Shown in pieces: positions 1 to 7,664 of a stretch of 17,151 bases of DNA. Source of the DNA: Lachnoclostridium sp. UBA3775 (GTDB lineage: Bacteria; Bacillota; Clostridia; Lachnospirales; Lachnospiraceae); contig DFFN01000108.1 in assembly GCA_002369525.1 (NCBI GenBank), positions 1,905-19,055 of the forward strand. The letters are read 5' to 3'. Position 1 is the first letter of the stretch; every line of letters begins with the position of its first letter. A program made the translations under genes and the position numbers. Under the pieces are notes generated by a model. The model was given only the letters and a program-made list of their open reading frames with translations. It was not told the DNA's origin and did no database searches.

Positions 1-999
1 CAGCGGCTGAACTGAAAGCTGCGGAACCACGAAATCCATGGTCTGAATATCATATTCTATGTTCAGCTTCCTCCCAAACCGGAGCTGCTCGATGAACAGA
101 TATTTCTTCAAGTGTTCCAGCTCCTTTTCAAAGGGCACCGGATCGTTTGAGTCTATCGCAGTGAAATTGTCCCTGAGGTAAACTCCGAAATGGCCCATCA
201 TCTCTGCCGCGCGCTCGGGATTCTCATAGCAGAGCTCCTGAATTACGGCCATTGAATTATTGATGAAATGAGGCTTTATCTGGGCCATAAGTCCCGTAAG
301 CTTGGTTTTTTCGTATTCAAGCGTTTTGTTGAAAAGCTCAACATGTACCTCGTGCTGGTAGATGGCGGCAAGATAGAAGTAGTAAACGAACATGTTTATG
401 ACGGCAATCTCGTCGCTCATTCCGCTGATGATGTTATGAAGCTCGAGATAGGCGGCAAGCAGGCTTGAAAAGGCGATAAAGGCAACAATCGCAAGCTTTA
501 AGCTGCGCCCGTAGCGAAGCATAGACAGGGAACGTATGAGAAGCACGATAATGTAAAACAGCGTCGTCATTATCATTAAGGGACGCAGGGGCTTTCCTAT
601 AAATGAATAGTTGTCCCCGAAGGCAAATACGCTTTCTATACCGAAAAGATTCAGAAGGACAACAATAAAGCAGAAGGCGTAGGGAATGAAAATGAGAATT
701 TTTTGAAACCTCCGCTTAAACGGCGTTATCAGTAGAAGCTCGATAAGCGCAAGAAGCGGGAAAAGCCAGTAAACAAGGGCGGATTTATAGTAAAGAACCC
801 TGACCGGCAGCTTATATTTCATTGTGCAGTAGTCAAGATAATCGCAGACAGTGAGCACGAGCACGATAAACTCGAGCACCCAGATCAGCTCGGCCCCCTT
901 TATCTTGTTTTTCAGGTTGACGAGCTGTACCACGGCAAGCGCGAGAAGCAGCATAAGCGTAAGATAATTTTGTGAAATATATTCTTTGATTAACTCCAT
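1..999 (-). CDS. LytS-type membrane sensor histidine kinase, C-terminus cut by window edge
   Basis: Translation of the minus strand from ATG at 999 stays open for 333 codons to the window edge. Residues about 10-215 hold several hydrophobic segments consistent with a six- or seven-helix membrane sensor. They are followed by a short helical linker and the His_kinase (PF06580) signature AQIKPHFINNSM at 239-250, with His244 the likely phosphoacceptor, then the helical region ending FEKELEHLKKYLFIEQLRFG (290-309) and VPQLSVQPL, which normally leads straight into the GHKL ATPase domain. That ATPase domain lies outside the window. Such kinases autophosphorylate on His and signal to a LytTR-type or other response regulator. 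The start codon overlaps the exporter's stop by one base (TGATG), with GGAAAGGAAG just upstream, so translation is probably coupled. The ligand is unknown; control of the exporter is a guess from the operon. Confidence 0.88.
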   Translation of the reverse strand, partial: MELIKEYISQNYLTLMLLLALAVVQLVNLKNKIKGAELIWVLEFIVLVLTVCDYLDYCTMKYKLPVRVLYYKSALVYWLFPLLALIELLLITPFKRRFQKILIFIPYAFCFIVVLLNLFGIESVFAFGDNYSFIGKPLRPLMIMTTLFYIIVLLIRSLSMLRYGRSLKLAIVAFIAFSSLLAAYLELHNIISGMSDEIAVINMFVYYFYLAAIYQHEVHVELFNKTLEYEKTKLTGLMAQIKPHFINNSMAVIQELCYENPERAAEMMGHFGVYLRDNFTAIDSNDPVPFEKELEHLKKYLFIEQLRFGRKLNIEYDIQTMDFVVPQLSVQPL

Positions 1000-3281
1000 C
1001 AGACTTCCTTTCCTGCCGTTTTCTTCCCGGCGATCAGCCTGTCAAGCAGCATCGTAAGCTGCGGAAGAACGGTCAAAACAAGTATTATGGAAATCAGCGC
1101 GCCCCGTCCGACAGCAAGCCCGATATGGCCGATGTAAACGTCGCTGACACGGTAGGCGATGATAAAGCCGGCGGCCGTAAGTATCGTTCCCGAGGTGAAA
1201 ACGGTCGGGAAGCAGGCTGTAAGCGCCGCAGTGCAGGCTTCTTTTTTGTTCTTGTCCTTTCTGAAACCGAGGTAGCGGCTCATGAAAACGATGGCATAGT
1301 CTATGGTCGCGCCCATCTGTATCGCGGAAACGATCATGTGCGTAACGAAGGATGCATGCACGTCGCCGAGGAACATGAACGAGAAATTTATCCATATGCT
1401 GCCCTGGATCACAAAAACCATAACGGCAGCGGTCACAGGATTTCTGAAGGTAAAAAGCAGTATCAGAAACACGAAAGCCACGGTAAGAAGGCTTATCATG
1501 AGCGAATCGCTCTTATATGAGGTCAGAAGATCGCGTGTGCTTGTGATATCGCCCGTGATTATGAAATCATCGTCGTCATAATAATTTCCTGTAAGCTTTC
1601 TGAGTTCGTCTACAAGCTCAAAGCTTTCGTCACCCTGCGCGGGGAGCTTTGAAGTAAACACAAGACGGTCATATCTGCTTCCGTGAAGCAGGCTTACACC
1701 GCGTTCAAGCTGCGGACGGAAAGCATCAAGCAGCTTTGACTGCTCTTCATCAAGCTTCACGACGCCGGAATCGATCTTTTCGAAAAGATACATGATAAGG
1801 TCGACAAGCGGATAGCTTTTTCCTGAAACATCGCCGAAATCAAGGTGCTCTAAGGCATAGCCCCTAAACAGAAGCTCTGCCTGGCTTTGGTCGATGCCCA
1901 GGGTTTTTGAAACCTCCTCTGCCGAAACTCTGTCTGTAAGGTAAACTCCGGGAAGAAGGCTTATGTCGCAAAGACCGTTGCCGGAGGAAATGTCTTTAAG
2001 CTCTTTTATGTCGGCAAGGAGCTTACGCTGCCTGTCGTAGTCTCCTGCGGGAAGAAGAATGGCTACGGCGGTGCTGCTTCCGAAGCGGTCCTCGATCTTA
2101 TGGAGTATCGTGCGGTCCTCGGCCGGGATTATTTCGGTAACAAAATTATCGTTAAAAGCAAATTCGACCTTGCGCGAGCCGATGAAAGCGAGCGGAAGTA
2201 TGATCACAAAAGCCGCAATGAAAACCTTTCCTGCTTTTCCGAGGTTTCGCCAGAAACCGGTAAGGTCCGGAATGAGCTTTTTATGCAAAGTCTTTTTAAG
2301 AGGCTTTGCAAAAATATAAATAAGTCCCGGCATCAGAAGAAATACCGTCAGCATGCTGCAGATTATGCTTTTCGCAAGCACGCTTCCGAGGTCCCTGCCG
2401 AGACCGAAGCGCATGAGGGTCAATGCGATCAGCCCCGAAATCGTTGTAAGCGACGAGGAAGTGATCTCGACTATCGAGTGGCCGAGAGAAGCAACAAGAG
2501 CTTCCCTGCCGTCGGGATTTTCGGCTGCCGCATCCTGGTAGTGATGGGCAAAAATTATCGCATAATCGATGGCAAGGGCAAGCTGAAGTATGATGGCCAC
2601 AGAATTTGTGATCGAGGAAATCTCGCCGAGCCAGAAATTCGTGCCCATGTTGAGCAAGGCCGCAAAGGCAAAAACTATGGCAAAAATGATTATCTCGAAG
2701 TAGCTTCTTGAGGTTAAAAGAAGCACAAGCACGATAACGATCACCGCTATCGCCATGACACCCGCCATTTCGCCGGAAAGTATTTTGGAATAATTGAAAC
2801 CGATGTCGGTCCTGATATATTCGTCATATTCTGCGCAGAGCTCCCTGATCTTATCCATTGACCCGGGTATGCCTTCCGATTTTTCGCTGCCGTCAAAGGA
2901 AATATCAAAAAGGGCGCAGTTATCCTTATAGTGAGCATCACTCTCGTCAAAGGAAACGCCGAAAACATGTGGAATCAGGGAAATCTTATCCTTAAGGGCT
3001 AAGGCATCTTCATATGAAATGTCCTCGATCATCACGGTCGCGCTTGCATAGGAAGAAAACTCCCCGCTCATTGCCGCGATGCCGCGTCTGGTTTCGGAAT
3101 CCTTTGGCAGGAAATTCCTGAAGTCGGAGTTGACACGTACCCTGCCTATCGAAAGGACACAATAAACCGAGGCCAGCGCAAACAGAAGGAAGATGAAATA
3201 TCTCGACCTTACAATAAGGGCGGCGCTTTTTGCGGCTAAATTTTTGACTTGTTTTTGTCCTTTTTTATTCATCTCAAGCAT
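999..3281 (-). CDS. MMPL/RND-superfamily exporter
   Basis: A 760-residue polytopic membrane protein with the duplicated RND layout. There is one helix near 28-46, a large extracytoplasmic loop to about 170, then a five-helix block to about 330. The arrangement repeats: a second helix near 350, a second loop, and a second block from about 615 to 750. Each block carries the Asp-Tyr pair typical of MmpL-like proton relays: LQLALAIDYAIIF (Asp239) and QMGATIDYAIVF (Asp661). The family exports lipids, polyketides or other hydrophobic compounds using proton motive force; the substrate here cannot be told. Length fits single-subunit actinobacterial and clostridial members. The first ATG (3281) has no well-placed ribosome site. 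A second in-frame ATG lies at 3272, and a strong promoter predicts that transcription starts only about four bases before it, so the protein may begin at 3272 from a leaderless transcript. It is co-transcribed with the sensor kinase downstream. Confidence 0.9.
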   Translation of the reverse strand: MLEMNKKGQKQVKNLAAKSAALIVRSRYFIFLLFALASVYCVLSIGRVRVNSDFRNFLPKDSETRRGIAAMSGEFSSYASATVMIEDISYEDALALKDKISLIPHVFGVSFDESDAHYKDNCALFDISFDGSEKSEGIPGSMDKIRELCAEYDEYIRTDIGFNYSKILSGEMAGVMAIAVIVIVLVLLLTSRSYFEIIIFAIVFAFAALLNMGTNFWLGEISSITNSVAIILQLALAIDYAIIFAHHYQDAAAENPDGREALVASLGHSIVEITSSSLTTISGLIALTLMRFGLGRDLGSVLAKSIICSMLTVFLLMPGLIYIFAKPLKKTLHKKLIPDLTGFWRNLGKAGKVFIAAFVIILPLAFIGSRKVEFAFNDNFVTEIIPAEDRTILHKIEDRFGSSTAVAILLPAGDYDRQRKLLADIKELKDISSGNGLCDISLLPGVYLTDRVSAEEVSKTLGIDQSQAELLFRGYALEHLDFGDVSGKSYPLVDLIMYLFEKIDSGVVKLDEEQSKLLDAFRPQLERGVSLLHGSRYDRLVFTSKLPAQGDESFELVDELRKLTGNYYDDDDFIITGDITSTRDLLTSYKSDSLMISLLTVAFVFLILLFTFRNPVTAAVMVFVIQGSIWINFSFMFLGDVHASFVTHMIVSAIQMGATIDYAIVFMSRYLGFRKDKNKKEACTAALTACFPTVFTSGTILTAAGFIIAYRVSDVYIGHIGLAVGRGALISIILVLTVLPQLTMLLDRLIAGKKTAGKEV

Positions 3282-3282
3282 T

Positions 3283-3311
3283 ATTATAAATTTTTTTTCC
3301 TATAATATCAA
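3283..3311 (-). promoter_or_regulatory. Near-consensus sigma-A promoter for the exporter-kinase operon
   Basis: Minus strand reads TTGATA (3311-3306), a 17-base spacer, then a perfect TATAAT (3288-3283). The predicted transcription start, about 3276, falls inside the annotated first codons of the exporter, just ahead of the second ATG at 3272. The region is A/T-rich, so a chance match is possible, but both hexamers and the spacing are good. Confidence 0.6.
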
Positions 3312-3370
3312 GGAAAGAACAGAAAAATTAAGAAAAAATTCCCGATTTGGTGCGCTTTTGGTGCACTTTT

Positions 3371-3381
3371 TGTTATATAAT
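3371..3381 (+). promoter_or_regulatory. Possible promoter of the decayed ABC/small membrane protein cluster
   Basis: TATAAT at 3376-3381 lies 33 bases before the ATG at 3414 and is preceded by TG-T-TATATA (an extended -10 form). No good -35 hexamer is present. Two copies of TTTGGTGC (around 3346-3353 and 3357-3364) sit 11 bases apart, about one helical turn, where a regulator could bind. Confidence 0.35.
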
Positions 3382-3413
3382 CATTTCGGAAGTTTCAAAA
3401 ACAGGAGGAAATC

Positions 3414-3622
3414 ATGAGCGAGGCTGTGATATCGGTTGATAAACCGGTAAAAAGCTATGGCAAACCCTGATCTTCGATGAGCCGACAAACGGCCTGGATC
3501 CTCAGGGTATCATGGATGTGCGCCACATCATACAGAAGGTCAACGAACAGGAAGGAACGACCATCATTGTTCCATTGTTCTTAACCATGAGAATATTCAG
3601 GCGCAGAGAGCTTGATTTCTAA
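3414..3622 (+). pseudogene. Remnant of an ABC transporter ATP-binding subunit
   Basis: A perfect AGGAGG (3403-3408) precedes ATG 3414, which starts MSEAVISVDKPVKSYGKP and hits a stop after 18 codons. This resembles the N-terminus of an ABC ATPase. Two bases out of frame, from 3467, the reading continues as LIFDEPTNGLDPQG, an unmistakable Walker B plus D-loop. It then reads MDVRHIIQKVNEQEGTTIIV before losing similarity near 3570, where a further frame change gives SIVLNHEN. The Walker A, Q-loop and LSGG signature, normally about 120 to 130 residues between these parts, are gone. An internal deletion plus frameshift is the simplest reading. The gene cannot make a working ATPase. Its promoter and ribosome site remain intact and may still feed the two genes downstream. 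Confidence 0.85.
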
Positions 3623-3658
3623 AAATATACTGGGACAAAGTCCCGAACGGAGGTTAAT

Positions 3659-4102
3659 ATGTCAGTATTGTTTGCTATACTCGCCATTGTTGCGGGTGTT
3701 GCCACTCCTTTCCTCATCGGTATCGGCGGAATTATCGTCGCTGTTATCTTTGGCGGTCTCGCAATCTTCTTTGCAAACAGAAAGAGGAAGATTGAAGGCG
3801 GCGGCGGAATGGGAAGCATTGTGTTGGCTGCTGTAGGCATCATTATTTCAGTTCTTATGTTCCTTGCATGGACAGGCATTTGTTCAAAAATAAAGGATGA
3901 AGCCGATAAGGTTGATGCCACATTGGTTAAGAAGGCTTTTGAAGACAATTCAACATGGGGACTTCTTGGAGCTTTGGGGTCTGTTGACAAGGACGATCTT
4001 GAACAGTTCAAAGAGGAAATGGAAAGAATAACAGATAACATGAAAGATGAAGAAAGCTCAGGCAGTTCAAGCAGTGAGAGCAGTTCAGGCAGTGAAAGCT
4101 AA
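3659..4102 (+). CDS. Small membrane protein with Ser/Glu-rich tail, function unknown
   Basis: A 147-residue protein starting at ATG 3659, with GGAGG (3649-3653) five bases before it. Residues about 3-41 form two closely spaced hydrophobic helices with Gly-rich packing. A basic NRKRK stretch and a Gly-rich linker follow, then a third helix at about 51-73. The rest is a soluble amphipathic segment rich in Lys, Asp and Glu (about 76-130), ending in a low-complexity tail of Ser, Gly and Glu. The N-terminal part resembles the small DUF4190/DUF4064-like helical membrane proteins common in Firmicutes, but I cannot assign a family with confidence. It follows the broken ABC ATPase by 36 bases and was probably in the same operon. 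A short GGGAC-AAA-GTCCC hairpin (3632-3644) lies just ahead of its ribosome site. Confidence 0.75.
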   Translation: MSVLFAILAIVAGVATPFLIGIGGIIVAVIFGGLAIFFANRKRKIEGGGGMGSIVLAAVGIIISVLMFLAWTGICSKIKDEADKVDATLVKKAFEDNSTWGLLGALGSVDKDDLEQFKEEMERITDNMKDEESSGSSSSESSSGSES

Positions 4103-4147
4103 ATAATGATTGATTTTGGGAAAAAGTGAAGTTTGTGGGAGAAGGCA

Positions 4148-4175
4148 AAGCCTCCGGTGTAAAAGCCGGGGGCTT
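4148..4175 (+). terminator. Stem-loop after the small membrane protein gene, weak terminator candidate
   Basis: AAGCCTCCGG (4148-4157) pairs with CCGGGGGCTT (4166-4175) over ten positions with one G-T wobble and an eight-base loop. Only a short ATTA follows rather than a T-run. It may act as a processing or partial termination site between the genes at 3659 and 4262, or simply as a stable intergenic hairpin. Confidence 0.35.
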
Positions 4176-4261
4176 ATTAACGGGATTCTGCCAAAAGACA
4201 GGGATATGGTGTATGGAGCCTCCGGGACTGCGGCGGAGGATGAAGAAAGTGAGACAGGAAA

Positions 4262-4882
4262 ATGTTCTGGAATAAAAACGACGATATCAACAAAGACTGG
4301 AAAGATTACGAAAAGTATAAAAAAGAGAAAGAGGCAAGGGACAGGGAGATATATAATGACGGGTATCCCACCTATGATTACAATGAGAACGAGCGTCATG
4401 TCCATGACGATCACTGCGATATCGGCTTGTCACCCGGGATGCAGTCCGAACTTGAACGGATGAAGAGGGTTAGGGCAGCCATAGTATTTACGATAGCAGC
4501 GATCATCCTGCTCAGTTTTGCCTTTCAGGTTGTAGGTTTCGCCAGACTTGCACGTTCAAAGAAAGAAAAGCAGAGCCGGCAGGACGATATAAGCAAAGGC
4601 ACGATCAGTCTCGAGATAAATAATTACTGTGAGAGCGACTGCTTTACGGTTCACAGCAGTCTTTCCGGCGACCGTGTCATAGCCGAGGTGGAAAAGACAG
4701 CTGACAGTGATCTGGAGCTTCTTTATGTGGAGTTTACATTCTATGACAGGAATAAAAAAGTGACGGAAATCCATAAAACCCAGATCAGGGCAGCAAATCT
4801 TGCGGTAGGTAAGAGAGTAACGGCCTATTCGAGATATGTTCCCTACGGGAGCGTTTCAGCGGATGTAAGGGTTGTGTCATAA
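4262..4882 (+). CDS. Single-pass membrane protein with C-terminal FxLYD-like domain, function unknown
   Basis: A 206-residue protein. Residues 1-69 are highly charged and hydrophilic, with a Tyr/Asp/Asn/His-rich stretch (31-52). One membrane helix spans about 71-93, followed by a basic stop, so the N-terminus is probably cytoplasmic. Residues about 112-206 form a beta-rich extracytoplasmic domain. Its pattern LLYVEFTFYDRNKKV and a later AVGKRVTAYSRY resembles FxLYD-type domains (alternating strands, 'FYD' turn), but the match is weak and a name would be premature. ATG 4262 is chosen because GACAGGAA lies immediately upstream, a slightly close ribosome site. The 159-base gap to the previous gene contains a hairpin, so co-transcription is uncertain. 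Its stop overlaps the stop of the opposing permease gene by six bases. Confidence 0.75.
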   Translation: MFWNKNDDINKDWKDYEKYKKEKEARDREIYNDGYPTYDYNENERHVHDDHCDIGLSPGMQSELERMKRVRAAIVFTIAAIILLSFAFQVVGFARLARSKKEKQSRQDDISKGTISLEINNYCESDCFTVHSSLSGDRVIAEVEKTADSDLELLYVEFTFYDRNKKVTEIHKTQIRAANLAVGKRVTAYSRYVPYGSVSADVRVVS

Positions 4883-6022
4883 AAACTTCCATTTGCTGAG
4901 CAGATATCCGGGGATCACCACGATTGCAAAGAATGCCCAGCTTATGAGCGTGAATACCTTGATGAATTTACCGCCCTGACCGGGATATTCCCTGACATAT
5001 ATGCGGTAGTTGATGACGGAGGCAAGCGAACCGATCAAAGAGACGAGTCCTGCGGTGTCCGCGCCGTAAATGAGTCCCGCAAAATTCTCGCTGAAAGGAT
5101 ATAAAACGATAGAGGCCGGCACGTTGGATATGATCTGGCTTACCCCGATGGTAAGAAAGTACTCATGTCCGCAGACGGCCTTTTTGAGTACTTTTGCAAT
5201 GCTTTCGTTTGCCGCGATCTGGGACGAGAACACAAAAAAGCAGAGAAATGTAAGAAGAAGCACATAGTCCACTTTGGTGAACAGGCGCAGATTGACTGCG
5301 GCGATCGTAACGATCACGATCGCAACGGCAAGCGGCCAGAGCCTGGTGCGGGTGACTATCGTTGTGATTATCATGATGAACAGGATGATATACGCTATTC
5401 TTCTTACCCTGCCTTCCTCCTTCCACTCGCCGGCAACATTTTCTTCCTCAAAGCTTATTTCTTCATCAGGGTCTTTGCGGTAAAGAACGCAGACAAAGAT
5501 AATTAAGAGCACTGCCGAGCTTATGCACAGCGGCGACATGTGCAGTATGAAATTTGCGGCGCTTGTTCCGGACTGTCCGTAGAGAAAAAGGTTCTGGGGA
5601 CTGCCGAAGGGCATGAGAAGAGAACCGCGGATCGCCGCGATATTTTCCATAGAGATAACGGGAAGTATATATTTTTCCTTGCCGCCGCCTTTGAAAAGAA
5701 GGATGGTAAGCGGCACAAAAATGATAAGAGAAACATCGTTTGTTACGAACATGGACGTGAAAAAAACGCCGAAGATCAGGAAAAGCGAAAGAGAGCGCAT
5801 CCTCTTAAGCCTTGTGGCAAAGGAAATCAGCGGTTTGAATATGTTTTCCTGCTTGAAGCCTTCCAAGACGCAGAGCATCATAAAAAGCGTGCCGAGGGTA
5901 TGCCAGTCAAGCTTTTTGACCAGCGAGCCCGATACCGGTGTTATGAACAGCGATATCACGGCAGCGGCAAGTGCCAGCGTCAGCATCATTTCTTTTTTGA
6001 AAAAACCGAGTACTTTTTTCAT
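4877..6022 (-). CDS. ArsB/CitT-like permease (ion transporter superfamily)
   Basis: A 381-residue polytopic protein with about ten hydrophobic segments. The features that place it in the ArsB/NhaD/CitMHS group are the helix-break motifs of the two inverted halves: FVTNDVSLIIFVPLT at 92-106, and SQIISNVPASIVL at 295-307. The substrate-loop motif FGSPQNLFLY (139-148) is also present. These families move anions such as arsenite, citrate, dicarboxylates or sulfate, or exchange Na+/H+. The substrate here is not evident, and no arsenic resistance genes are nearby. It is shorter than typical 420-450-residue ArsB proteins. A hydrophilic Glu-rich loop (183-207) separates the halves. The start follows GAAAGTGAAAGAAA, a poor ribosome site, 23 bases after the upstream gene, so it is probably read from the same transcript. 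The 3' end overlaps the convergent gene by six bases with no clear terminator. Confidence 0.85.
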   Translation of the reverse strand: MKKVLGFFKKEMMLTLALAAAVISLFITPVSGSLVKKLDWHTLGTLFMMLCVLEGFKQENIFKPLISFATRLKRMRSLSLFLIFGVFFTSMFVTNDVSLIIFVPLTILLFKGGGKEKYILPVISMENIAAIRGSLLMPFGSPQNLFLYGQSGTSAANFILHMSPLCISSAVLLIIFVCVLYRKDPDEEISFEEENVAGEWKEEGRVRRIAYIILFIMIITTIVTRTRLWPLAVAIVIVTIAAVNLRLFTKVDYVLLLTFLCFFVFSSQIAANESIAKVLKKAVCGHEYFLTIGVSQIISNVPASIVLYPFSENFAGLIYGADTAGLVSLIGSLASVINYRIYVREYPGQGGKFIKVFTLISWAFFAIVVIPGYLLSKWKFL

Positions 6023-6045
6023 TTTCTTTCACTTTCGGAACATTT

Positions 6046-6819
6046 TTATCTCTGCTTGATCATCAGCATGATATTTCTGAACATGTCAAAATAACTGTAG
6101 CGGTATTGCCTGTAGGTATAGACCGGAAGAGGGTGGACTGCGTCATTTTCGCAGAGTGCCTGTTCTTCTTCGTTTAAGGGCTCATCGTTTGTCAGCTTTT
6201 TTTTGACCTTTTCGTGCTTTTTTATTTCCTTGTCGATAATGGTGATCACTTTGTAATGGTAATCCCTTTCCCTGTTGTATGTCGTCAGAAGCTTGTCGTT
6301 GATCAGATATTTGCAGAATGGATCGTCGGCATAAACTCTGTAGACCATATTGCTCTCAAAATAGGGAAGCACAAGGGGCTTGATAAGAAGCAGCACGGCT
6401 ACGGCGATGGCGCCGATTCCTATATCAAGATAAAAGTTGGGGGCGGAAGCTTTGACGTGGAAAAATATGAAGGCAAGCACAGCCAGAACTAAGGCAAGGA
6501 TCCATATGATGAAGGATATTCTTGCACCGGCACGCTGCGCTTTCAGATTGCCAAGCTTTGTATAGCAGGCGTCGGAATCCGCACGCTCGCTTTCCTTCTG
6601 CCTTTCGAGGCGGCCTATGTGCATGTTGATACGCTGAAGGGCGATATCAAGCTTTGACTGCTCAGCAAGGGTTTTCTTCGGATTTTTTTTGACTTCATAC
6701 TTCCCGGTCTGGGAGTTTTCTTTTTTTCCTTCGGCTTCTTCTTTGGCCGCATTTTCAGCATCCATGTTTTCGTAGAGCTGCATCATCTGTTCGTAGAGGC
6801 TTGAGCTGTCGTTTTCCAT
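6046..6819 (-). CDS. Two-helix membrane protein with coiled-coil N-terminus, function unknown
   Basis: A 257-residue protein that I do not recognise. Residues 1-95 are charged and helical (Glu, Lys, Gln-rich) and likely form a coiled coil, especially 55-92. Two membrane helices follow at about 98-119 and 126-150, with a short loop between. Residues 151-257 form a soluble, basic, helix-rich C-terminal domain with several Tyr. With both ends on the same side, the soluble parts are probably cytoplasmic. GAGGAGG (about 6826-6832) lies seven bases before the start, and a strong promoter lies about 60 bases further up. It is the first gene of a two-gene operon with the ArsB-like permease, which suggests a partner or regulator of that transporter, but nothing in the sequence proves this. 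Confidence 0.8.
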   Translation of the reverse strand: MENDSSSLYEQMMQLYENMDAENAAKEEAEGKKENSQTGKYEVKKNPKKTLAEQSKLDIALQRINMHIGRLERQKESERADSDACYTKLGNLKAQRAGARISFIIWILALVLAVLAFIFFHVKASAPNFYLDIGIGAIAVAVLLLIKPLVLPYFESNMVYRVYADDPFCKYLINDKLLTTYNRERDYHYKVITIIDKEIKKHEKVKKKLTNDEPLNEEEQALCENDAVHPLPVYTYRQYRYSYFDMFRNIMLMIKQR

Positions 6820-6855
6820 ATGCTTCCTCCTCGGTTTAAGATTTCAGATCGCCCG

Positions 6856-6865
6856 CAGGTACCTG
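6856..6865 (-). promoter_or_regulatory. Palindrome CAGGTACCTG downstream of the promoter, possible operator
   Basis: A perfect ten-base palindrome lies just after the predicted transcription start (about 6869) of the operon at 6819. Its position would suit a repressor site. It is short, so chance is quite possible. Confidence 0.25.
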
Positions 6866-6875
6866 AATCTTTTAT

Positions 6876-6904
6876 ATTATAATGGTTTTTCATCCTCTTG
6901 GCAA
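6876..6904 (-). promoter_or_regulatory. Sigma-A promoter of the membrane protein/permease operon
   Basis: Minus strand has TTGCCA (6904-6899), a 17-base spacer, then a perfect TATAAT (6881-6876). The predicted start is near 6869, giving a leader of about 50 bases with a good ribosome site. The -35 begins directly after the T-run of the preceding terminator. Confidence 0.75.
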
Positions 6905-6938
6905 GAAAAAAAGCGGCTGTAACCAAACTCAGCCGCTT
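6904..6938 (-). terminator. Intrinsic terminator of the coiled-coil protein gene
   Basis: On the minus strand AAGCGGCTG (6938-6930) pairs perfectly with CAGCCGCTT (6919-6911) around a ten-base loop and runs into CTTTTTTTCTTG. It lies about 200 bases past the stop at 7137, so that transcript has a long 3' region. The plus-strand reading has only a weak T-run. Confidence 0.85.
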
Positions 6939-6968
6939 TCTCCTTCGGACTCCGGAAGAGTAGTTTTT

Positions 6969-7124
6969 TATGATGTCCAAAACGTAAACTGTAATAAATA
7001 ATTTAGAGTACCTTCAAAATATGAACCGTAACCTTAAATAAATAACAGCTAAACGTATAAACCAAAGATATGAACCGTAACTGTTTTATTATCCATAAAT
7101 AATAAATAAAAGGCGGACATCATA
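6969..7124. repeat. A/T-rich intergenic repeat block bounded by a ten-base inverted repeat
   Basis: TATGATGTCC (6969-6978) and GGACATCATA (7115-7124) are perfect inverted copies. Between them the 14-mer ATATGAACCGTAAC occurs twice (7019-7032, 7068-7081), 49 bases apart. A looser third copy (AACGTAAACTGTAATAAATAA) starts near 6981. No open frame is convincing. The block lies in the 3' untranslated region of the gene ending at 7137. It may be a decayed miniature repeat or part of a 3' RNA structure; no target-site duplication is visible. Confidence 0.55.
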
Positions 7125-7136
7125 CGGAAAAAATTT

Positions 7137-7649
7137 TTATGCTTCGACCTCGAATTCAACCGTCTGGTTGTAATAATCAAGTGCTGTCTGCATCTTGAGT
7201 ATGAGGTCGGAGATTCTTGCGAACTCGCTCTTTATCAGGGCGAGATCATAATTGATGTAGTTGTATTCCGGTGCTTTTGCCTCCCTGATATAGGAGAAGC
7301 GGTCGGTCCTGGTCTTTTCCTGCTGCTTTCTGAGCTTGTCAAGGAAGTTTTTTCTTCTTGAAAGCTGTGCCATGCGTACGAGCAGGACGTCGATGGTGTA
7401 TTCTTCGTCATCGACTTTTACTTTGTTGGTAGCGTTGCTTAAGTTTATGGCATGTCTGAGCCTGCTGACCTTAAGGTCGATCTCCTCGATCTGTGCCGCG
7501 GTTTCGGCATAGTCATATTCCGGTATCACCGGTTCTTCGCCGAGCGCTGCGGTATAGAAGGTCCCGGTATTCTCCTTGTCGAGGAAGAAATTCTTGTCTT
7601 CTTCAAGCTGACGGAGCATTTTGTTTGCGATTGCGGATGTAACTTTCAT
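7137..7649 (-). CDS. Cytoplasmic coiled-coil protein, possibly DIP1984-like, function unknown
   Basis: A 170-residue soluble protein with no signal peptide or membrane segment. Most of it is predicted helical with heptad-like spacing: residues about 1-20, 47-72, 83-115 and 128-165. The middle part, a helix with IEEIDLKVSRLRHAINLSNA followed by NKV and a long helix beginning TIDVLLVRMAQLSRR, has the pattern of the DIP1984/'septicolysin' family of small helical proteins. That family has no established function, and I hold the link as tentative. AGAGGTGAAC supports ATG 7649. It has its own promoter (7711-7739) and terminator (6904-6938), so it is a single-gene unit, divergent from the replication/RNA-modification operon. 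Confidence 0.8.
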   Translation of the reverse strand: MKVTSAIANKMLRQLEEDKNFFLDKENTGTFYTAALGEEPVIPEYDYAETAAQIEEIDLKVSRLRHAINLSNATNKVKVDDEEYTIDVLLVRMAQLSRRKNFLDKLRKQQEKTRTDRFSYIREAKAPEYNYINYDLALIKSEFARISDLILKMQTALDYYNQTVEFEVEA

Positions 7650-7664
7650 TGTTCACCTCTTTCT

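Noticed and set aside
4130..4240. GCAAAGCCTCCGG and nearby segments look like a piece of the c-di-GMP-I (GEMM) riboswitch.
   Set aside because: The other conserved parts (GGGCAAACC helix and the 3' GG-U-A-G-C segment) are missing, and no expression platform fits. Treated as a plain hairpin.
5540..6094. 184-codon plus-strand open frame opposite the permease.
   Set aside because: Antisense shadow rich in Lys, Arg and Glu with no domain; the opposite frame is a clear polytopic transporter.
6969..7124. Miniature inverted-repeat transposable element.
   Set aside because: The inverted ends are only ten bases and no target duplication is visible, so I list it only as a repeat block.
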